Shown here piece after piece: positions 1-8,511 of a DNA stretch of 59,077 bases. The translations under genes were made by a program, and so were the position numbers. The notes beneath the pieces are model-generated. The model was not told the origin of the DNA and made no database searches. It worked only from the letters and a program-made list of their open reading frames with translations. Position 1 is the first letter of the stretch, and the number at the start of each line of letters is the position of its first letter. Location: assembly GCA_003150225.1 (NCBI GenBank), contig QAND01000006.1:1-59077 (forward strand), read 5' to 3'. This DNA is from Bacillota bacterium. Its GTDB lineage: Bacteria > Bacillota > Clostridia > Christensenellales > QAND01.

Positions 1-27
1 AAAAAAGAAAAAAATGACTTTAATCGG

Positions 28-56
28 TTGCAGGAACGGAAAAAATGTCGTATAAA
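28..56 (+). promoter_or_regulatory. Predicted promoter at window start
   Basis: TTGCAG (28-33) and TATAAA (51-56) are separated by 17 bases. Transcription would start near 63, only about 20 bases before an intrinsic terminator, so the product would be a very short RNA unless the terminator is read through. Confidence 0.45.
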
Positions 57-80
57 AATGGGTGGATCGATCCTATGGTG

Positions 81-121
81 GTGGAACAAGTTTTGCAGCA
101 GCTTGTTCCACTGCTTTTTTT
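81..121 (+). terminator. Intrinsic terminator
   Basis: GTGGAACAAG (81-90) pairs perfectly with CTTGTTCCAC (102-111) and is followed by a T-rich tail (TGCTTTTTTTG). It may end a gene lying left of the window or attenuate the promoter at 28-56. Confidence 0.8.
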
Positions 122-370
122 GTGGAAAAATCTTCGATAAAAGCACTGCAATATTACACTGGGCGCTTTGCGCGCGATAGAGATCCAGGTGATAACCGCG
201 GGGAATACGTCCGTCGCCGTGTCGCTGCCCGCCCCTTAACCGTGAAAACAGACGCCTCGTTTCCGGCAAGGTACCGGCCCCTTTGGGGATTTATGAAAAC
301 TTAAGTTTTCCATAGGGGTTTCATTAAGAACTATGGGGTAGCATGGAACCATCAAAAAGGAGGGAGCCCC
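122..370. other. Intergenic leader with a 16-bp palindrome
   Basis: I see no convincing gene here; an 80-codon open frame at 62-304 lacks a ribosome binding site and has no recognisable family. The notable element is the perfect palindrome GAAAACTTAAGTTTTC at 295-310, about 60 bases before the small ORF at 371, which could be an operator. The rest is unremarkable. Confidence 0.5.
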
Positions 371-466
371 ATGAATAGAACCTGGTTTTATGTGGTGGGA
401 ATCGCCATGATCGCCGCCATCGGCATGGCCTTGGGGGAGATGCAGAGCCTAACCGCCCTATTATGA
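371..466 (+). CDS. Small single-pass membrane peptide (31 aa)
   Basis: A 31-codon ORF starts with ATG five bases after a perfect AAGGAGGG Shine-Dalgarno sequence, and this is the main reason to call it a gene. The peptide begins MNRTWFYVVG, has one hydrophobic helix at about residues 5-22 (rich in I, A, G and M) and a short polar tail. It ends about 100 bases before the response-regulator gene and may be co-regulated with it, although a separate promoter follows. No family is recognised. Small membrane peptides next to two-component systems sometimes modulate the kinase, but that is only an inference from position. Confidence 0.6.
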   Translation: MNRTWFYVVGIAMIAAIGMALGEMQSLTALL

Positions 467-492
467 TGGACCCCGGTCGGATATGCTATAAT
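464..492 (+). promoter_or_regulatory. Predicted promoter of the two-component operon
   Basis: An extended -10 box TGCTATAAT (TATAAT at 487-492) lies about 80 bases before the response-regulator start. The -35 region (TGATGG, 464-469) is poor, as is common with extended -10 promoters. Confidence 0.6.
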
Positions 493-570
493 GTTTTATA
501 AGCGCTTGCCGGAAAGGGAAACGCTGCTGCGGCGTTCGGCCGCTTTCATCAGGAAGACGAGGTGATCTCA

Positions 571-1269
571 TTGGCCCAGGGCCGCATATTGGTGGTGGAC
601 GACGATAGGGAGATCGTAAAGCTGATCTGTCTGTATCTGGAGAACGAGGGCTATGAAACCCTTACGGCCTATAACGGCAGGGAGTGCCTGGAACGCATCG
701 GAGCGGAGAAGGTGGACCTTCTGGTGCTGGACATCATGATGCCAGAGCTGGACGGTATGGAAGCCTGCCGCCGTATCCGGGAAACCCAGAACATCCCCAT
801 CATCTTCGTCAGCGCCAAGGGAGAGCCCATGGATAAAATCATGGGTCTTGCCACCGGCGCCGACGATTATCTTACCAAGCCCTTTCATCCCATGGAATTG
901 GTGGCCCGGATCAAGGCCCAGCTTCGGCGGTTTCATCAGCTTGGCACCGACAGCCGGGAGGAAAACAAGGGTCAGATCGTGCTAAAGGATCTCATCATCA
1001 ACCCGGCGGAGCATACCGTCCAGCGGGACGGGGAGTTCATCGCCTTTACGCCCAAGGAGTTTGAAATCCTCCTGCTTCTGGCCCAAAATCCCAATATGGT
1101 ATTCAGCTCCGAAGCCATCTTTGAGCGGGTCTGGGGGCTGGATTCCCTAGGTCAGGACAATACCGTCATGGTGCATATCCGTAGGATCCGCAGTAAATTA
1201 GGGGATATGCCGAGGGAGTCCAAATACATCCACACCGTGTGGGGGGTCGGCTATAAGGTTGAGAAATAG
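571..1269 (+). CDS. OmpR/VanR-family response regulator
   Basis: DNA-binding response regulator of 232 aa. The N-terminal receiver domain (about residues 4-118) has the acidic triad DDD at 10-12, the phospho-acceptor Asp54 in VLDIMMPELDG and the conserved Lys in the TKPF motif. The C-terminal winged helix (about 135-230) ends in the OmpR-type HTVWGVGYKVEK. I chose the TTG at 571 because GAGGTGATC, an almost ideal Shine-Dalgarno, sits just upstream; GTG at 562 in the same frame is the alternative. It overlaps the kinase gene by 11 bases, so the two are translationally coupled. It resembles VanR-type regulators, but no resistance genes are adjacent. The downstream GyrI-like protein and RND exporter are plausible targets by position only. 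Confidence 0.95.
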   Translation: MAQGRILVVDDDREIVKLICLYLENEGYETLTAYNGRECLERIGAEKVDLLVLDIMMPELDGMEACRRIRETQNIPIIFVSAKGEPMDKIMGLATGADDYLTKPFHPMELVARIKAQLRRFHQLGTDSREENKGQIVLKDLIINPAEHTVQRDGEFIAFTPKEFEILLLLAQNPNMVFSSEAIFERVWGLDSLGQDNTVMVHIRRIRSKLGDMPRESKYIHTVWGVGYKVEK

Positions 1270-2377
1270 GCCGAAACGAAAAAGCCTGAGAAGAAAGCTC
1301 ATCGTCATCTCCATCGCCAGTTTTTTGCTGGCGCTTTTGGGCTTGTTCATCATCTACTATTACATCACCTATGTGCTGCAGCTGCCGGGCACCGGAGCCT
1401 ATCAATTTGCCAACGTGCTGTACGCCATCCAATGGGTGGTGTCTTCCACCCCTTGGATGCTGTGGTTCCTCATTGCTTTTCCCCTGTTCATCGGGATCTT
1501 CTATCTTTTGAGCCGCCGGACCATGAAGCGGCTGGATCGGGTTTCCCAGGCGGTGCAGAACGTGGTGGAGGGGGATTATCATCCCGAGCTTCCGGAGTAC
1601 AACCGGGATGAGATCGGCACCCTGGAGCAGAGCGTGAACCGCATGGCGGAGGAGATCGAGCACGCCTTTGCGGTTCAGCGCCAGGCGGAGCGGATGAAGG
1701 ATGAATTCATCACCAACATCGCCCATGACCTCAAAACGCCCCTGATGTCCATCACAGGCTATTTGACCCTCATCGATGAGGAGGAGCTGAGCCTTGAGAA
1801 GGTAAAGGAGTACGCCGCCATCGCCAACGCCAAGAGCAAGCGGATGGAAAAGCTGGTCAATGACCTCTTTACCCTGTCCCGGCTGACCACCCGGGAGACG
1901 GGATTCTCCCCCTCCCAGCTAAGCATCAAACGGCTTTTGATGCAGGTTCAGGACGAGTCGGAACTGATGGTGGATCAGGCGGGTATGGAGCTGCGCCTGT
2001 TTCTCCAGCATGAGGATGTAACCTTTGTGGGGGATGGGGATCTGCTGTTCCGGGTATTCGATAACCTCATCGTCAACGGCATCCGCTACGCTCGGGAGGG
2101 CCGTTTTATCGACGTGATTCAGAAGAAGGGGGCGGGCTGCATTCTGGTATCGGTGGTGACCCATGCGAACCCCATTCCCAAGGAGGAGTTGGAGCACGTG
2201 TTCGATCGGCTGTACCGGCTGGAAAAATCCCGGTCCGAGGCCACGGGAGGCACGGGGTTTGGTCTGCCCATCAGCCGGGGAATCGTGGAGCTCCACGGCG
2301 GGTCCATGCAGGCGCGGCAAACCTTTGACGGCACCGCTTTTGACATCATGCTGCCCTTGGAACCGCCCCAGGCTTAA
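1259..2377 (+). CDS. Sensor histidine kinase (VanS-like)
   Basis: Membrane histidine kinase of 372 aa that would phosphorylate the preceding regulator. Two membrane helices lie at about residues 14-40 and 62-86, enclosing only a very short extracytoplasmic loop. A HAMP linker (about 87-140) follows, then the dimerisation helix with phospho-acceptor His156 in NIAHDLKTP. The ATPase domain carries an N box (FDNLIVNGIRYA) and a G box (GGTGFGLPISRG). The TTG start at 1259 lies inside the end of the regulator gene. The tiny sensor loop suggests that the signal is sensed in the membrane or through a partner rather than by a soluble outer domain. Confidence 0.95.
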   Translation: MRNRPKRKSLRRKLIVISIASFLLALLGLFIIYYYITYVLQLPGTGAYQFANVLYAIQWVVSSTPWMLWFLIAFPLFIGIFYLLSRRTMKRLDRVSQAVQNVVEGDYHPELPEYNRDEIGTLEQSVNRMAEEIEHAFAVQRQAERMKDEFITNIAHDLKTPLMSITGYLTLIDEEELSLEKVKEYAAIANAKSKRMEKLVNDLFTLSRLTTRETGFSPSQLSIKRLLMQVQDESELMVDQAGMELRLFLQHEDVTFVGDGDLLFRVFDNLIVNGIRYAREGRFIDVIQKKGAGCILVSVVTHANPIPKEELEHVFDRLYRLEKSRSEATGGTGFGLPISRGIVELHGGSMQARQTFDGTAFDIMLPLEPPQA

Positions 2378-2392
2378 TTGGAGGAAGGCTAC

Positions 2393-3022
2393 ATGGAAAA
2401 ATTGGATTATAAAAAGGTCTACCGGGACCTGTACCAGCCCAAGGCTCAGCCCGTCCTGGTGGATGTGCCCGCCATGGGGTTTCTCCAGGTGGACGGACGG
2501 GGAGAGCCGGGAGGCGAGTGCTATCAAAGGGCCTTGAACGCCCTTTATGGCCTGTCCTTTACCATCAAGATGAGTAAGATGGGGGAGCGGCCCATTCCGG
2601 GCTATTTTGAATATGTGGTTCCTCCTTTGGAGGGGCTCTGGTGGAGTCCGGGCGGGGGATTGGATCTGTATGCTCCCAAATCCTCCTGGCGTTGGACCTC
2701 CATGATCCGCCAGCCTGAATTTGTTACGGAGAACGTGTTTCGGTGGGCAGTGGAGGAATGCCGGAAAAAGAAGCCGGAGGTGGATCTGACCGGCGTCCGG
2801 TTTGCGGTCTTTCAGGAAGGGCTCTGCGTGCAGATGATGCACCGCGGCTCCTATGACGACGAGACCCCTACCGTCCAGCGGATGTTGGAATATCTTGCAG
2901 AACAGGGTCTGTCCCTGGACCCGGAACGGAAGCACCATGAAATCTATCTCAGCGATCCTCGGCGGACGGCGGTGGAAAAGCTGAAAACCGTGGTTCGGCT
3001 TCCCGTCAAAGGGCCGCAATAG
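2393..3022 (+). CDS. GyrI-like small-molecule-binding domain protein
   Basis: Cytoplasmic protein of 209 aa of the GyrI-like (AraC effector-binding/SOUL-fold) family, whose members bind or hydrolyse small hydrophobic compounds and can act as drug sensors. It has the family's N-terminal DYKKVYRDLYQP block, a central GLWWSPGG segment and the C-terminal HHEIYLSDPRRTAVEKLKT signature. ATG 2393 follows GGAGGAAGG by four bases; an in-frame TTG at 2378 has no such site. It lies 15 bases after the kinase gene and is probably in the same operon, and a terminator follows directly. A role in sensing or inactivating the same compound as the two-component system is an inference. Confidence 0.88.
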   Translation: MEKLDYKKVYRDLYQPKAQPVLVDVPAMGFLQVDGRGEPGGECYQRALNALYGLSFTIKMSKMGERPIPGYFEYVVPPLEGLWWSPGGGLDLYAPKSSWRWTSMIRQPEFVTENVFRWAVEECRKKKPEVDLTGVRFAVFQEGLCVQMMHRGSYDDETPTVQRMLEYLAEQGLSLDPERKHHEIYLSDPRRTAVEKLKTVVRLPVKGPQ

Positions 3023-3024
3023 AT

Positions 3025-3053
3025 AAAAAAGGACGGTTGATCCGTCCTTTTTT
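3025..3053. terminator. Bidirectional intrinsic terminator
   Basis: AAAAAAGGACGG, a five-base loop, then CCGTCCTTTTTT. It separates the GyrI-like gene (+) from the convergent DUF308 gene (-). Confidence 0.9.
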
Positions 3054-3108
3054 GTGTTTTGATCTGGCGGGGATAAAAGCCCTTTTCGCCATTCCTTGCC
3101 TGCTTTGG

Positions 3109-3645
3109 TCAATCCATCCAGCGGGGCAGGAAGATGGCGTTGAGGGTGGTGCTGACGCCCTTTAAAAGAAGCACCACTCCAAGGATCACACTGATGGCTA
3201 CCATAGCGGTGATGGGTTCAAATAGGGTGAGGACGCCCGCCAGAATCTCCAGCACTCCTAGGGTGCAGAGCCAGCCCCAGCCAAAGGATCCCAGACGCCG
3301 GAACCCAAAGGCCCGGACGGTGTGGGTGATGCCGGTTGTGAGGATCCACAGGCTGAAGAGAATGGGAACCGCCAGCACCGCAGCCGTGCGGTTGAATAGC
3401 AGGAACAGGCCCGCGATGGTGGTCAGAACGCCGTCCAACAGAACCCAGCCGGCGCCGTAGACGAAATCCTTGGCGGTAAAATAGGTGGCCATATCGATGA
3501 TGCCGTCCACCAGCATCACTACCGCCAAAAGGGCGGATAGCGTCACCATGGTGGTGGTGGGGCTAGAGAGGAACAGCACCCCCATCACCACTAGAAGGAT
3601 GCCGGAAAGGCACCACAGTACGCGGTAAAGGGTCCGATGCTTCAT
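3109..3645 (-). CDS. DUF308/HdeD-like membrane protein
   Basis: Polytopic membrane protein of 178 aa with six hydrophobic helices arranged in pairs, typical of the DUF308 (HdeD-like) family. In enterobacteria HdeD is linked to acid resistance; the clostridial members have no known function. I place the start at the ATG at 3645 (MKHRTLYRVLW), which is preceded by AAGGAGTG; a longer frame reaching 3690 lacks a site. It is transcribed alone, divergently from the RND exporter. Confidence 0.88.
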   Translation of the reverse strand: MKHRTLYRVLWCLSGILLVVMGVLFLSSPTTTMVTLSALLAVVMLVDGIIDMATYFTAKDFVYGAGWVLLDGVLTTIAGLFLLFNRTAAVLAVPILFSLWILTTGITHTVRAFGFRRLGSFGWGWLCTLGVLEILAGVLTLFEPITAMVAISVILGVVLLLKGVSTTLNAIFLPRWMD

Positions 3646-3799
3646 AAAAAACACTCCTTTTTTGTGGGATGCTTCCAGCGCTGGAACCATCCGGAAACGG
3701 TCAGTTAAATTCTATACCCCTGGGCGCTGTCATGCAAAGGAAAGACGGCATTCTTAATCATTTTTCATAATATAACCTTATATCTTAATAACCATTTCG

Positions 3800-3828
3800 T
3801 TGCGCCCGTGGGGGAATTGCAGTACAAT
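3800..3828 (+). promoter_or_regulatory. Predicted promoter of the RND exporter
   Basis: TTGCGC (3800-3805) and TACAAT (3823-3828) are 17 bases apart. Transcription would begin near 3835, downstream of the first in-frame ATG-like codons, which supports the start chosen at 3928. Confidence 0.6.
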
Positions 3829-3927
3829 AAGCTACATGAAAAATCGGGGACCGGCGTCGCCGGGAGCCGTCTAAGTTCTAGCGTGCCCATTTCATCGGCC
3901 GCTATCCAAAGCTGGGGGAAAAACCAT

Positions 3928-6900
3928 ATGTTTGCAAAATACAGTGTACGGCGGCCTATGACGGTGTTTGTTGCGGTGATCATGGTGATCATCCTGGGGG
4001 TCATTTCCTTTACCCAGATGCCCACGGATCTACTGCCCAGTATCGATTTGCCCTATCTGGCGGTGATCACCACCTATCCCGGCGCCAACCCCGAGAAGGT
4101 AGAGCAGACGGTGACAAAGCCTCTGGAGAGCAGCCTCTCCACGGTGGGCGGGGTGGAGAAGGTCACCAGCATCTCCCAGGAAAACAGCAGCATGGTGGTC
4201 TTCCAGTTCAGCTATGGCACCAACATGGACAGCGCCATGATTGAGATGAGCAACAAGGCGGATATGGTCAAGGCCACCCTGGACGACGGCGTGGGCGCTC
4301 CGGTGCTGATGAAGATCAACCCCGATATGCTGCCGGTGATGGTGGCCAGCGCGGATGTCTCCGGCAAGGGCATCGAGGAGACCAGCGCCCTGGTGTCCGA
4401 AACGGTGATCCCCGCCCTGGAGCGGATCAGCGGGGTGGCGTCGGTAACGGGGATGGGATTGGTGGAAAAACAGCTGACCATCACCCTGAGCCAGGAGAAG
4501 ATCGACGCCCTGAACCATCGGGTGCTGGACGCGGTGGACGGACAGCTGGACGAGGCCCAATCCCTCATCAACCAGGGGCTGGGAGAGATCGAAAACCAAC
4601 GGAGCCAGCTTGCGCAAAAGGCCCAGGAGGAAGGGAATAAGCTGGACGAGGCGGAGAACGCCCTTACCGCCGGCAAGGATCAGGCGCTAGAGGGCCTGGG
4701 TAAATTGTCCGCGACCCGTACCCTTTTGCAGCGAACCCTTCAAGAGACCATGGCCCAGCGGGATCAACTTAAGACCCTGGTGGAGGGCAAAGCATCCCTG
4801 CCCGCCTTAAACGCGCAGATAGAGAGCGCACGGCTGGGCCTCTCCGCTCTGGAGGGGGAGATCACCGGGCTCAAAGAGGAGATCGATCAAGCCAAGCTTG
4901 AAAAGCAGGGCTATGAGGCCGAGCTGAGCGCCCTGCCCGACCTCCCTGAAAACACTGCCCGCAGGGAGGAGCTGCAGACCCTTATCGCCGGTTGCGATAC
5001 CACCATCGGCCAAAAGGAAGCGGCCCTTTCCGGCAAGGAAACCGATCAGAAGAAGCTGTCCGCCGGCCTAACCACCCTTACGATCCAGCGGGATGCCATT
5101 GTATCGGCCCTTGCCGCCATGGGCGATCCCACCGATGAGGAACTTGCCCAGTCCCTTGCCGCCATGGATCAGGCCATCTCCGCCACCCAGGCCACTTTAA
5201 ACGACCTGACCGCCCAGGAGGGGGACTTATCCGCCGCGCTTACCGGTCTCAATGAGAAGCTGTCCGCCATCCGAGTGGGCCGAAACCAGTTGAACCTAGC
5301 GCTGAGCCAGGGAACGGCGGCTTTGGCGTCGGGGGAACAGCAGCTTCGCCAGCAGTCCGCCCAGCTGGATAGCGCCCGGGAGACCGCCCGGGACCAGGCT
5401 GACCTTTCCGGCCTCATCACCCAGCAGACCATTGCCGCCATCTTGGCGGGGGAAAACTTCTCCATGCCTGCGGGTTATCTTACCGAGGATGGGGAGAAAT
5501 ACGCCGTGAAGGTGGGAGACCGGTTCAGCTCCCTGGAGGAGCTTTCGAACCTGACCCTCTTTACGGTTGCCGCCGGGGACGTGGGAGACATCAAGCTGGC
5601 CGATGTGGCCGATGTGGCCTTTACCAGCGATAACGGGGGCATGTACGCCAAAATAAACGGCAACGACGGCATCCTGCTGTCCCTGCAAAAGCAGAGTACC
5701 GCCAGCACCTCCGAGGTATCCTCCGCCATCCGGGAGGCCATGGAAGAGCTGGAGGCGGAGAACCCCGGCCTCCACATGACGGCCCTAAGCGACCAAGGGG
5801 TGTACATCGACATCGTAACGGGATCGGTGCTCCAGAACCTGGCCATGGGCGGTATTCTGGCCATTCTGATTCTGTTCCTGTTCCTCCACAGCCTAAAGCC
5901 CACCTTTATCGTGGCGGTGAGCATTCCCATCAGCCTGACCTTGGCGGTGGTGTTGATGTACTTCACCGGGGTCACCCTCAACGCAATCTCCCTGGCGGGC
6001 TTGGCACTAGGGGTCGGCATGCTGGTGGATAACTCCATCGTGGTCATCGAGAACATCTACCGCCTTCGTCAGGAGGGCGTGTCCGTGGCCCGGGCGGCGG
6101 TGCAGGGAGCCAAGGAGGTGGCGGGAGCCATCGCCGCCAGCACCCTTACCACCATTTGCGTGTTCCTGCCCATCGTGTTTACCCAGGGCATCTCCCGGGA
6201 GCTGTTTACCGATATGGGCCTCACCATCGCCTACTCTCTGCTGGCCAGCCTGCTCATTGCCCTTACCATGGTGCCGGCGCTGTCCAGCACCATCCTCAGA
6301 AAGCAGGACGAGACCAAGCACCGCCTGTTCGACGGCATGGTAAACCGGTATAGCCACCTATTGGGCTGGACCCTTTCCCACAAAGCCCTTCTGTTGGTTC
6401 TGGTGATCGGCCTTCTGGGTCTCAGCGTGTTTGGAGTGACCCAGATGGGCACCGCCTTTATGCCCGAGACCGATAGCCAGGAGATCACCGTGTCCATGGA
6501 AGCGCCCAGCGGCAGCACCCAGGCCGAGACCCGGGCCCTGGGGGACGAGGTCATGGAGCGGGTCATGGCCTTGCCCGGCGTGGAGACCGTGGGCGGCATG
6601 CAGAGCAGCGCCACCGGCGGCGGGAATACCATCAGCATCTATGTGCGCCTGGCGGATGATCGGGAACACACCAGCGGCGAAATCGCCCAGATGGTTCTGG
6701 ATGCCACCGAAGACCTGGACTGCGACGTGACCGCGTCCGGGTCCACCATGGACATCTCCGCCATGGGAGGAAAGGGAATCCAGGTGAACATCACCGGGGA
6801 TGACCTGGACACCCTCCAGTCCATTGCCCAGGATGTGGCGGGGATTCTCAGCAGCGTGCCCGGCACCGCCGATGTGTCCGATGGCATGGAGGATGCCTCC

Positions 6901-7878
6901 GCCGAAACCCGGATCGTGGTGGATAAGAACAAGGCGCTGGGATACGGCCTTACCGTGGCCCAGGTATACCAGCAGGTGGCGGTGGCCATCACCGCCGAGA
7001 CCGAGGCCACCACCGTCACCCTGGACGCCCAGGACTACGCTGTGGTGGTAGAGCGCGCCGAGGCGGACCTGCCCAGCAGGGATACCCTTATGGATCTCAG
7101 CATCACCGGGCAGAAGGACGGGGCCGAGACCGAAGTCGCCCTTTCCGAGATCGCCGTTCTGGAGGAGGGGAAGGAGCTCCAGGCCATCAGCCATTCCGAC
7201 CAGGTGCGGAGCATCACCGCTTCCGCCATGGTGGACGCCGGCCACAACATCGGCAAGGTGGGCCAGGAGGTGGAGCGTGCCCTGGCGGATTATCAGGTGC
7301 CTGAGGGCTACACCATCTCCCTGTCCGGGGAGAACGAGACCATCCAGAACACCATGCGGGACCTGGTTTTCATGGTATGCTTGGCGGTGGTGATGATCTA
7401 CCTCATCATGGTGGCCCAGTTCCAGTCCCTGCTGTCCCCCTTCATCGTGATGTTCACCCTGCCCCTGGCTTTCACCGGCGGCCTTCTGGCCCTGTGGATC
7501 TTCGGGTTTGAGCTAAGCGTCATCTCCATGCTGGGATTCCTGGTGCTGGCGGGGGTCATCGTCAACAACGGCATCGTGTTTGTGGACTGCGTCAACCGTC
7601 TGCGGCTGGCGGGCATGGACCGCCGGGAGGCCCTTATTGAGACCGGACGGCTTCGGATCCGTCCCATTCTAATGACGGCCCTAACCACCATTTTGGGCCT
7701 GTGTACCCTGGCCTTTGGCATGGGTATGGGGGCGGATATGCTCCAGCCCATGGCGGTGGTCATCGTGGGAGGTCTTACCTACGCCACCCTGCTGACCCTC
7801 TTTGTGGTTCCCGTCATGTACGATATCTTCCAGCGCAAATCTCCCCGGGACGTGGACCAGGAGCTGGAGGGCCTCTAG
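3928..7878 (+). CDS. RND-family efflux permease with coiled-coil insertion
   Basis: Proton-driven inner-membrane exporter of the AcrB/SwrC group, 1316 aa against about 1030 for the family. The N-terminal TM1 (MFAKYSVRRPMTVFVAVIMV) and PGANPEKVEQ porter motif are followed at about residues 200-500 by a Gln/Ala/Leu/Glu-rich coiled-coil insertion, then TM2-6 with the proton-relay GMLVDNSIVVIEN motif (only the first Asp of the usual DD is kept). The second repeat (TM7-12) starts near residue 800. ATG 3928 follows GGGGGAA and matches the family N terminus. No adaptor protein or outer-membrane channel gene is present, as expected for a Gram-positive cell. The substrate is unknown; the coiled coil may replace the missing adaptor. 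Confidence 0.95.
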   Translation: MFAKYSVRRPMTVFVAVIMVIILGVISFTQMPTDLLPSIDLPYLAVITTYPGANPEKVEQTVTKPLESSLSTVGGVEKVTSISQENSSMVVFQFSYGTNMDSAMIEMSNKADMVKATLDDGVGAPVLMKINPDMLPVMVASADVSGKGIEETSALVSETVIPALERISGVASVTGMGLVEKQLTITLSQEKIDALNHRVLDAVDGQLDEAQSLINQGLGEIENQRSQLAQKAQEEGNKLDEAENALTAGKDQALEGLGKLSATRTLLQRTLQETMAQRDQLKTLVEGKASLPALNAQIESARLGLSALEGEITGLKEEIDQAKLEKQGYEAELSALPDLPENTARREELQTLIAGCDTTIGQKEAALSGKETDQKKLSAGLTTLTIQRDAIVSALAAMGDPTDEELAQSLAAMDQAISATQATLNDLTAQEGDLSAALTGLNEKLSAIRVGRNQLNLALSQGTAALASGEQQLRQQSAQLDSARETARDQADLSGLITQQTIAAILAGENFSMPAGYLTEDGEKYAVKVGDRFSSLEELSNLTLFTVAAGDVGDIKLADVADVAFTSDNGGMYAKINGNDGILLSLQKQSTASTSEVSSAIREAMEELEAENPGLHMTALSDQGVYIDIVTGSVLQNLAMGGILAILILFLFLHSLKPTFIVAVSIPISLTLAVVLMYFTGVTLNAISLAGLALGVGMLVDNSIVVIENIYRLRQEGVSVARAAVQGAKEVAGAIAASTLTTICVFLPIVFTQGISRELFTDMGLTIAYSLLASLLIALTMVPALSSTILRKQDETKHRLFDGMVNRYSHLLGWTLSHKALLLVLVIGLLGLSVFGVTQMGTAFMPETDSQEITVSMEAPSGSTQAETRALGDEVMERVMALPGVETVGGMQSSATGGGNTISIYVRLADDREHTSGEIAQMVLDATEDLDCDVTASGSTMDISAMGGKGIQVNITGDDLDTLQSIAQDVAGILSSVPGTADVSDGMEDASAETRIVVDKNKALGYGLTVAQVYQQVAVAITAETEATTVTLDAQDYAVVVERAEADLPSRDTLMDLSITGQKDGAETEVALSEIAVLEEGKELQAISHSDQVRSITASAMVDAGHNIGKVGQEVERALADYQVPEGYTISLSGENETIQNTMRDLVFMVCLAVVMIYLIMVAQFQSLLSPFIVMFTLPLAFTGGLLALWIFGFELSVISMLGFLVLAGVIVNNGIVFVDCVNRLRLAGMDRREALIETGRLRIRPILMTALTTILGLCTLAFGMGMGADMLQPMAVVIVGGLTYATLLTLFVVPVMYDIFQRKSPRDVDQELEGL

Positions 7879-7896
7879 CAGGCTGAGCCTGCACCC
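7878..7896 (+). repeat. 19-bp palindromic element overlapping the RND stop codon
   Basis: GCAGGCTGAGCCTGCACCC starts on the last base of the TAG stop. Its exact reverse complement is at 26909-26927, where it overlaps the stop of another gene, and variants occur at 26711, 26810 and 58975. Confidence 0.7.
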
Positions 7897-8040
7897 TTGT
7901 TGCAACCGCTTCGCGGTCGCCGGTGTGCCCTTAACCAACTATCCTACAAATGCCAACCTTCTCCTTATAGCCGTATCTGTCCCCTCGAGTGGGGGCCATG
8001 GGGGAAACTTCCCCCGTGTCGTTGGGGGGTTATGGGGGAG

Positions 8041-8094
8041 TGCAGAGGGGGCCTAAGGGGGGCATTGCGAAAGTCCCCCTGGCCCCACTCTGCA
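8041..8094. repeat. 54-nt imperfect hairpin
   Basis: TGCAGAG (8041-8047) pairs with CTCTGCA (8088-8094). Inside, GGGGCC pairs with GGCCCC and GGGGG with CCCCC, around an 11-14 base loop. The surrounding 7897-8128 holds no gene; it has a G-run-rich stretch and a second small hairpin (GGGGGAAACTTCCCCC). No T-tract follows directly. Confidence 0.6.
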
Positions 8095-8128
8095 AGAAAA
8101 GTAAAAAAAGAGCTGCGACTAGCAGCTC

Positions 8129-8380
8129 CTATTCTCGGAATTCCAACAGTTTATAAGGTTCAATACTTAGAGCATCTGCAATGTTAAAAAGTGCTTCCAA
8201 AGAGATGGTAATGATCATATTTGGTGCTTCAATCGTACTAATGTATGTTCTGCTTAAATTACTCTCGTCTGCTAGTTCTTCCTGCGTGTAGCCAGCGAGC
8301 TTTCGGTAATATGCGATATTCAGCCCAATTTGCAGGTATCTATATTCGTTTTGTTTTGATGATTTTGTCGCTCCTGCCAT
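8129..8380 (-). CDS. XRE-family transcriptional regulator
   Basis: Small cytoplasmic DNA-binding protein of 83 aa, almost entirely a Cro/CI-type helix-turn-helix (about residues 17-75) with the recognisable LRK-to-GYTQEELADESNLSRTYIS core. ATG 8380 follows GAGGTGGCACA. There is no effector domain. It lies in an AT-rich patch with a second XRE gene on the same strand; the intergenic region holds TTGTTAACAA and GTAC-containing repeats that could be operators. It may be a remnant of a mobile element, but no integrase or phage gene is nearby. Confidence 0.88.
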   Translation of the reverse strand: MAGATKSSKQNEYRYLQIGLNIAYYRKLAGYTQEELADESNLSRTYISTIEAPNMIITISLEALFNIADALSIEPYKLLEFRE

Positions 8381-8511
8381 TGTGCCACCTCAGAAATAAG
8401 GTTACACAAAGTTAGGAAGAAAACACACTATCTAGCAGTTTGCTTATACTTGTTAACAACTAGTACACTATAAGTACAGGCATAAATATAATGAATAATG
8501 CACATAAAGGG

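Noticed and set aside
62..304. An 80-codon frame at the left end
   Set aside because: It has no ribosome binding site, starts inside the promoter-terminator region and shows no protein-like features.
1259..1269. Frameshift between response regulator and kinase
   Set aside because: The 11-base overlap is normal translational coupling; both proteins are complete.
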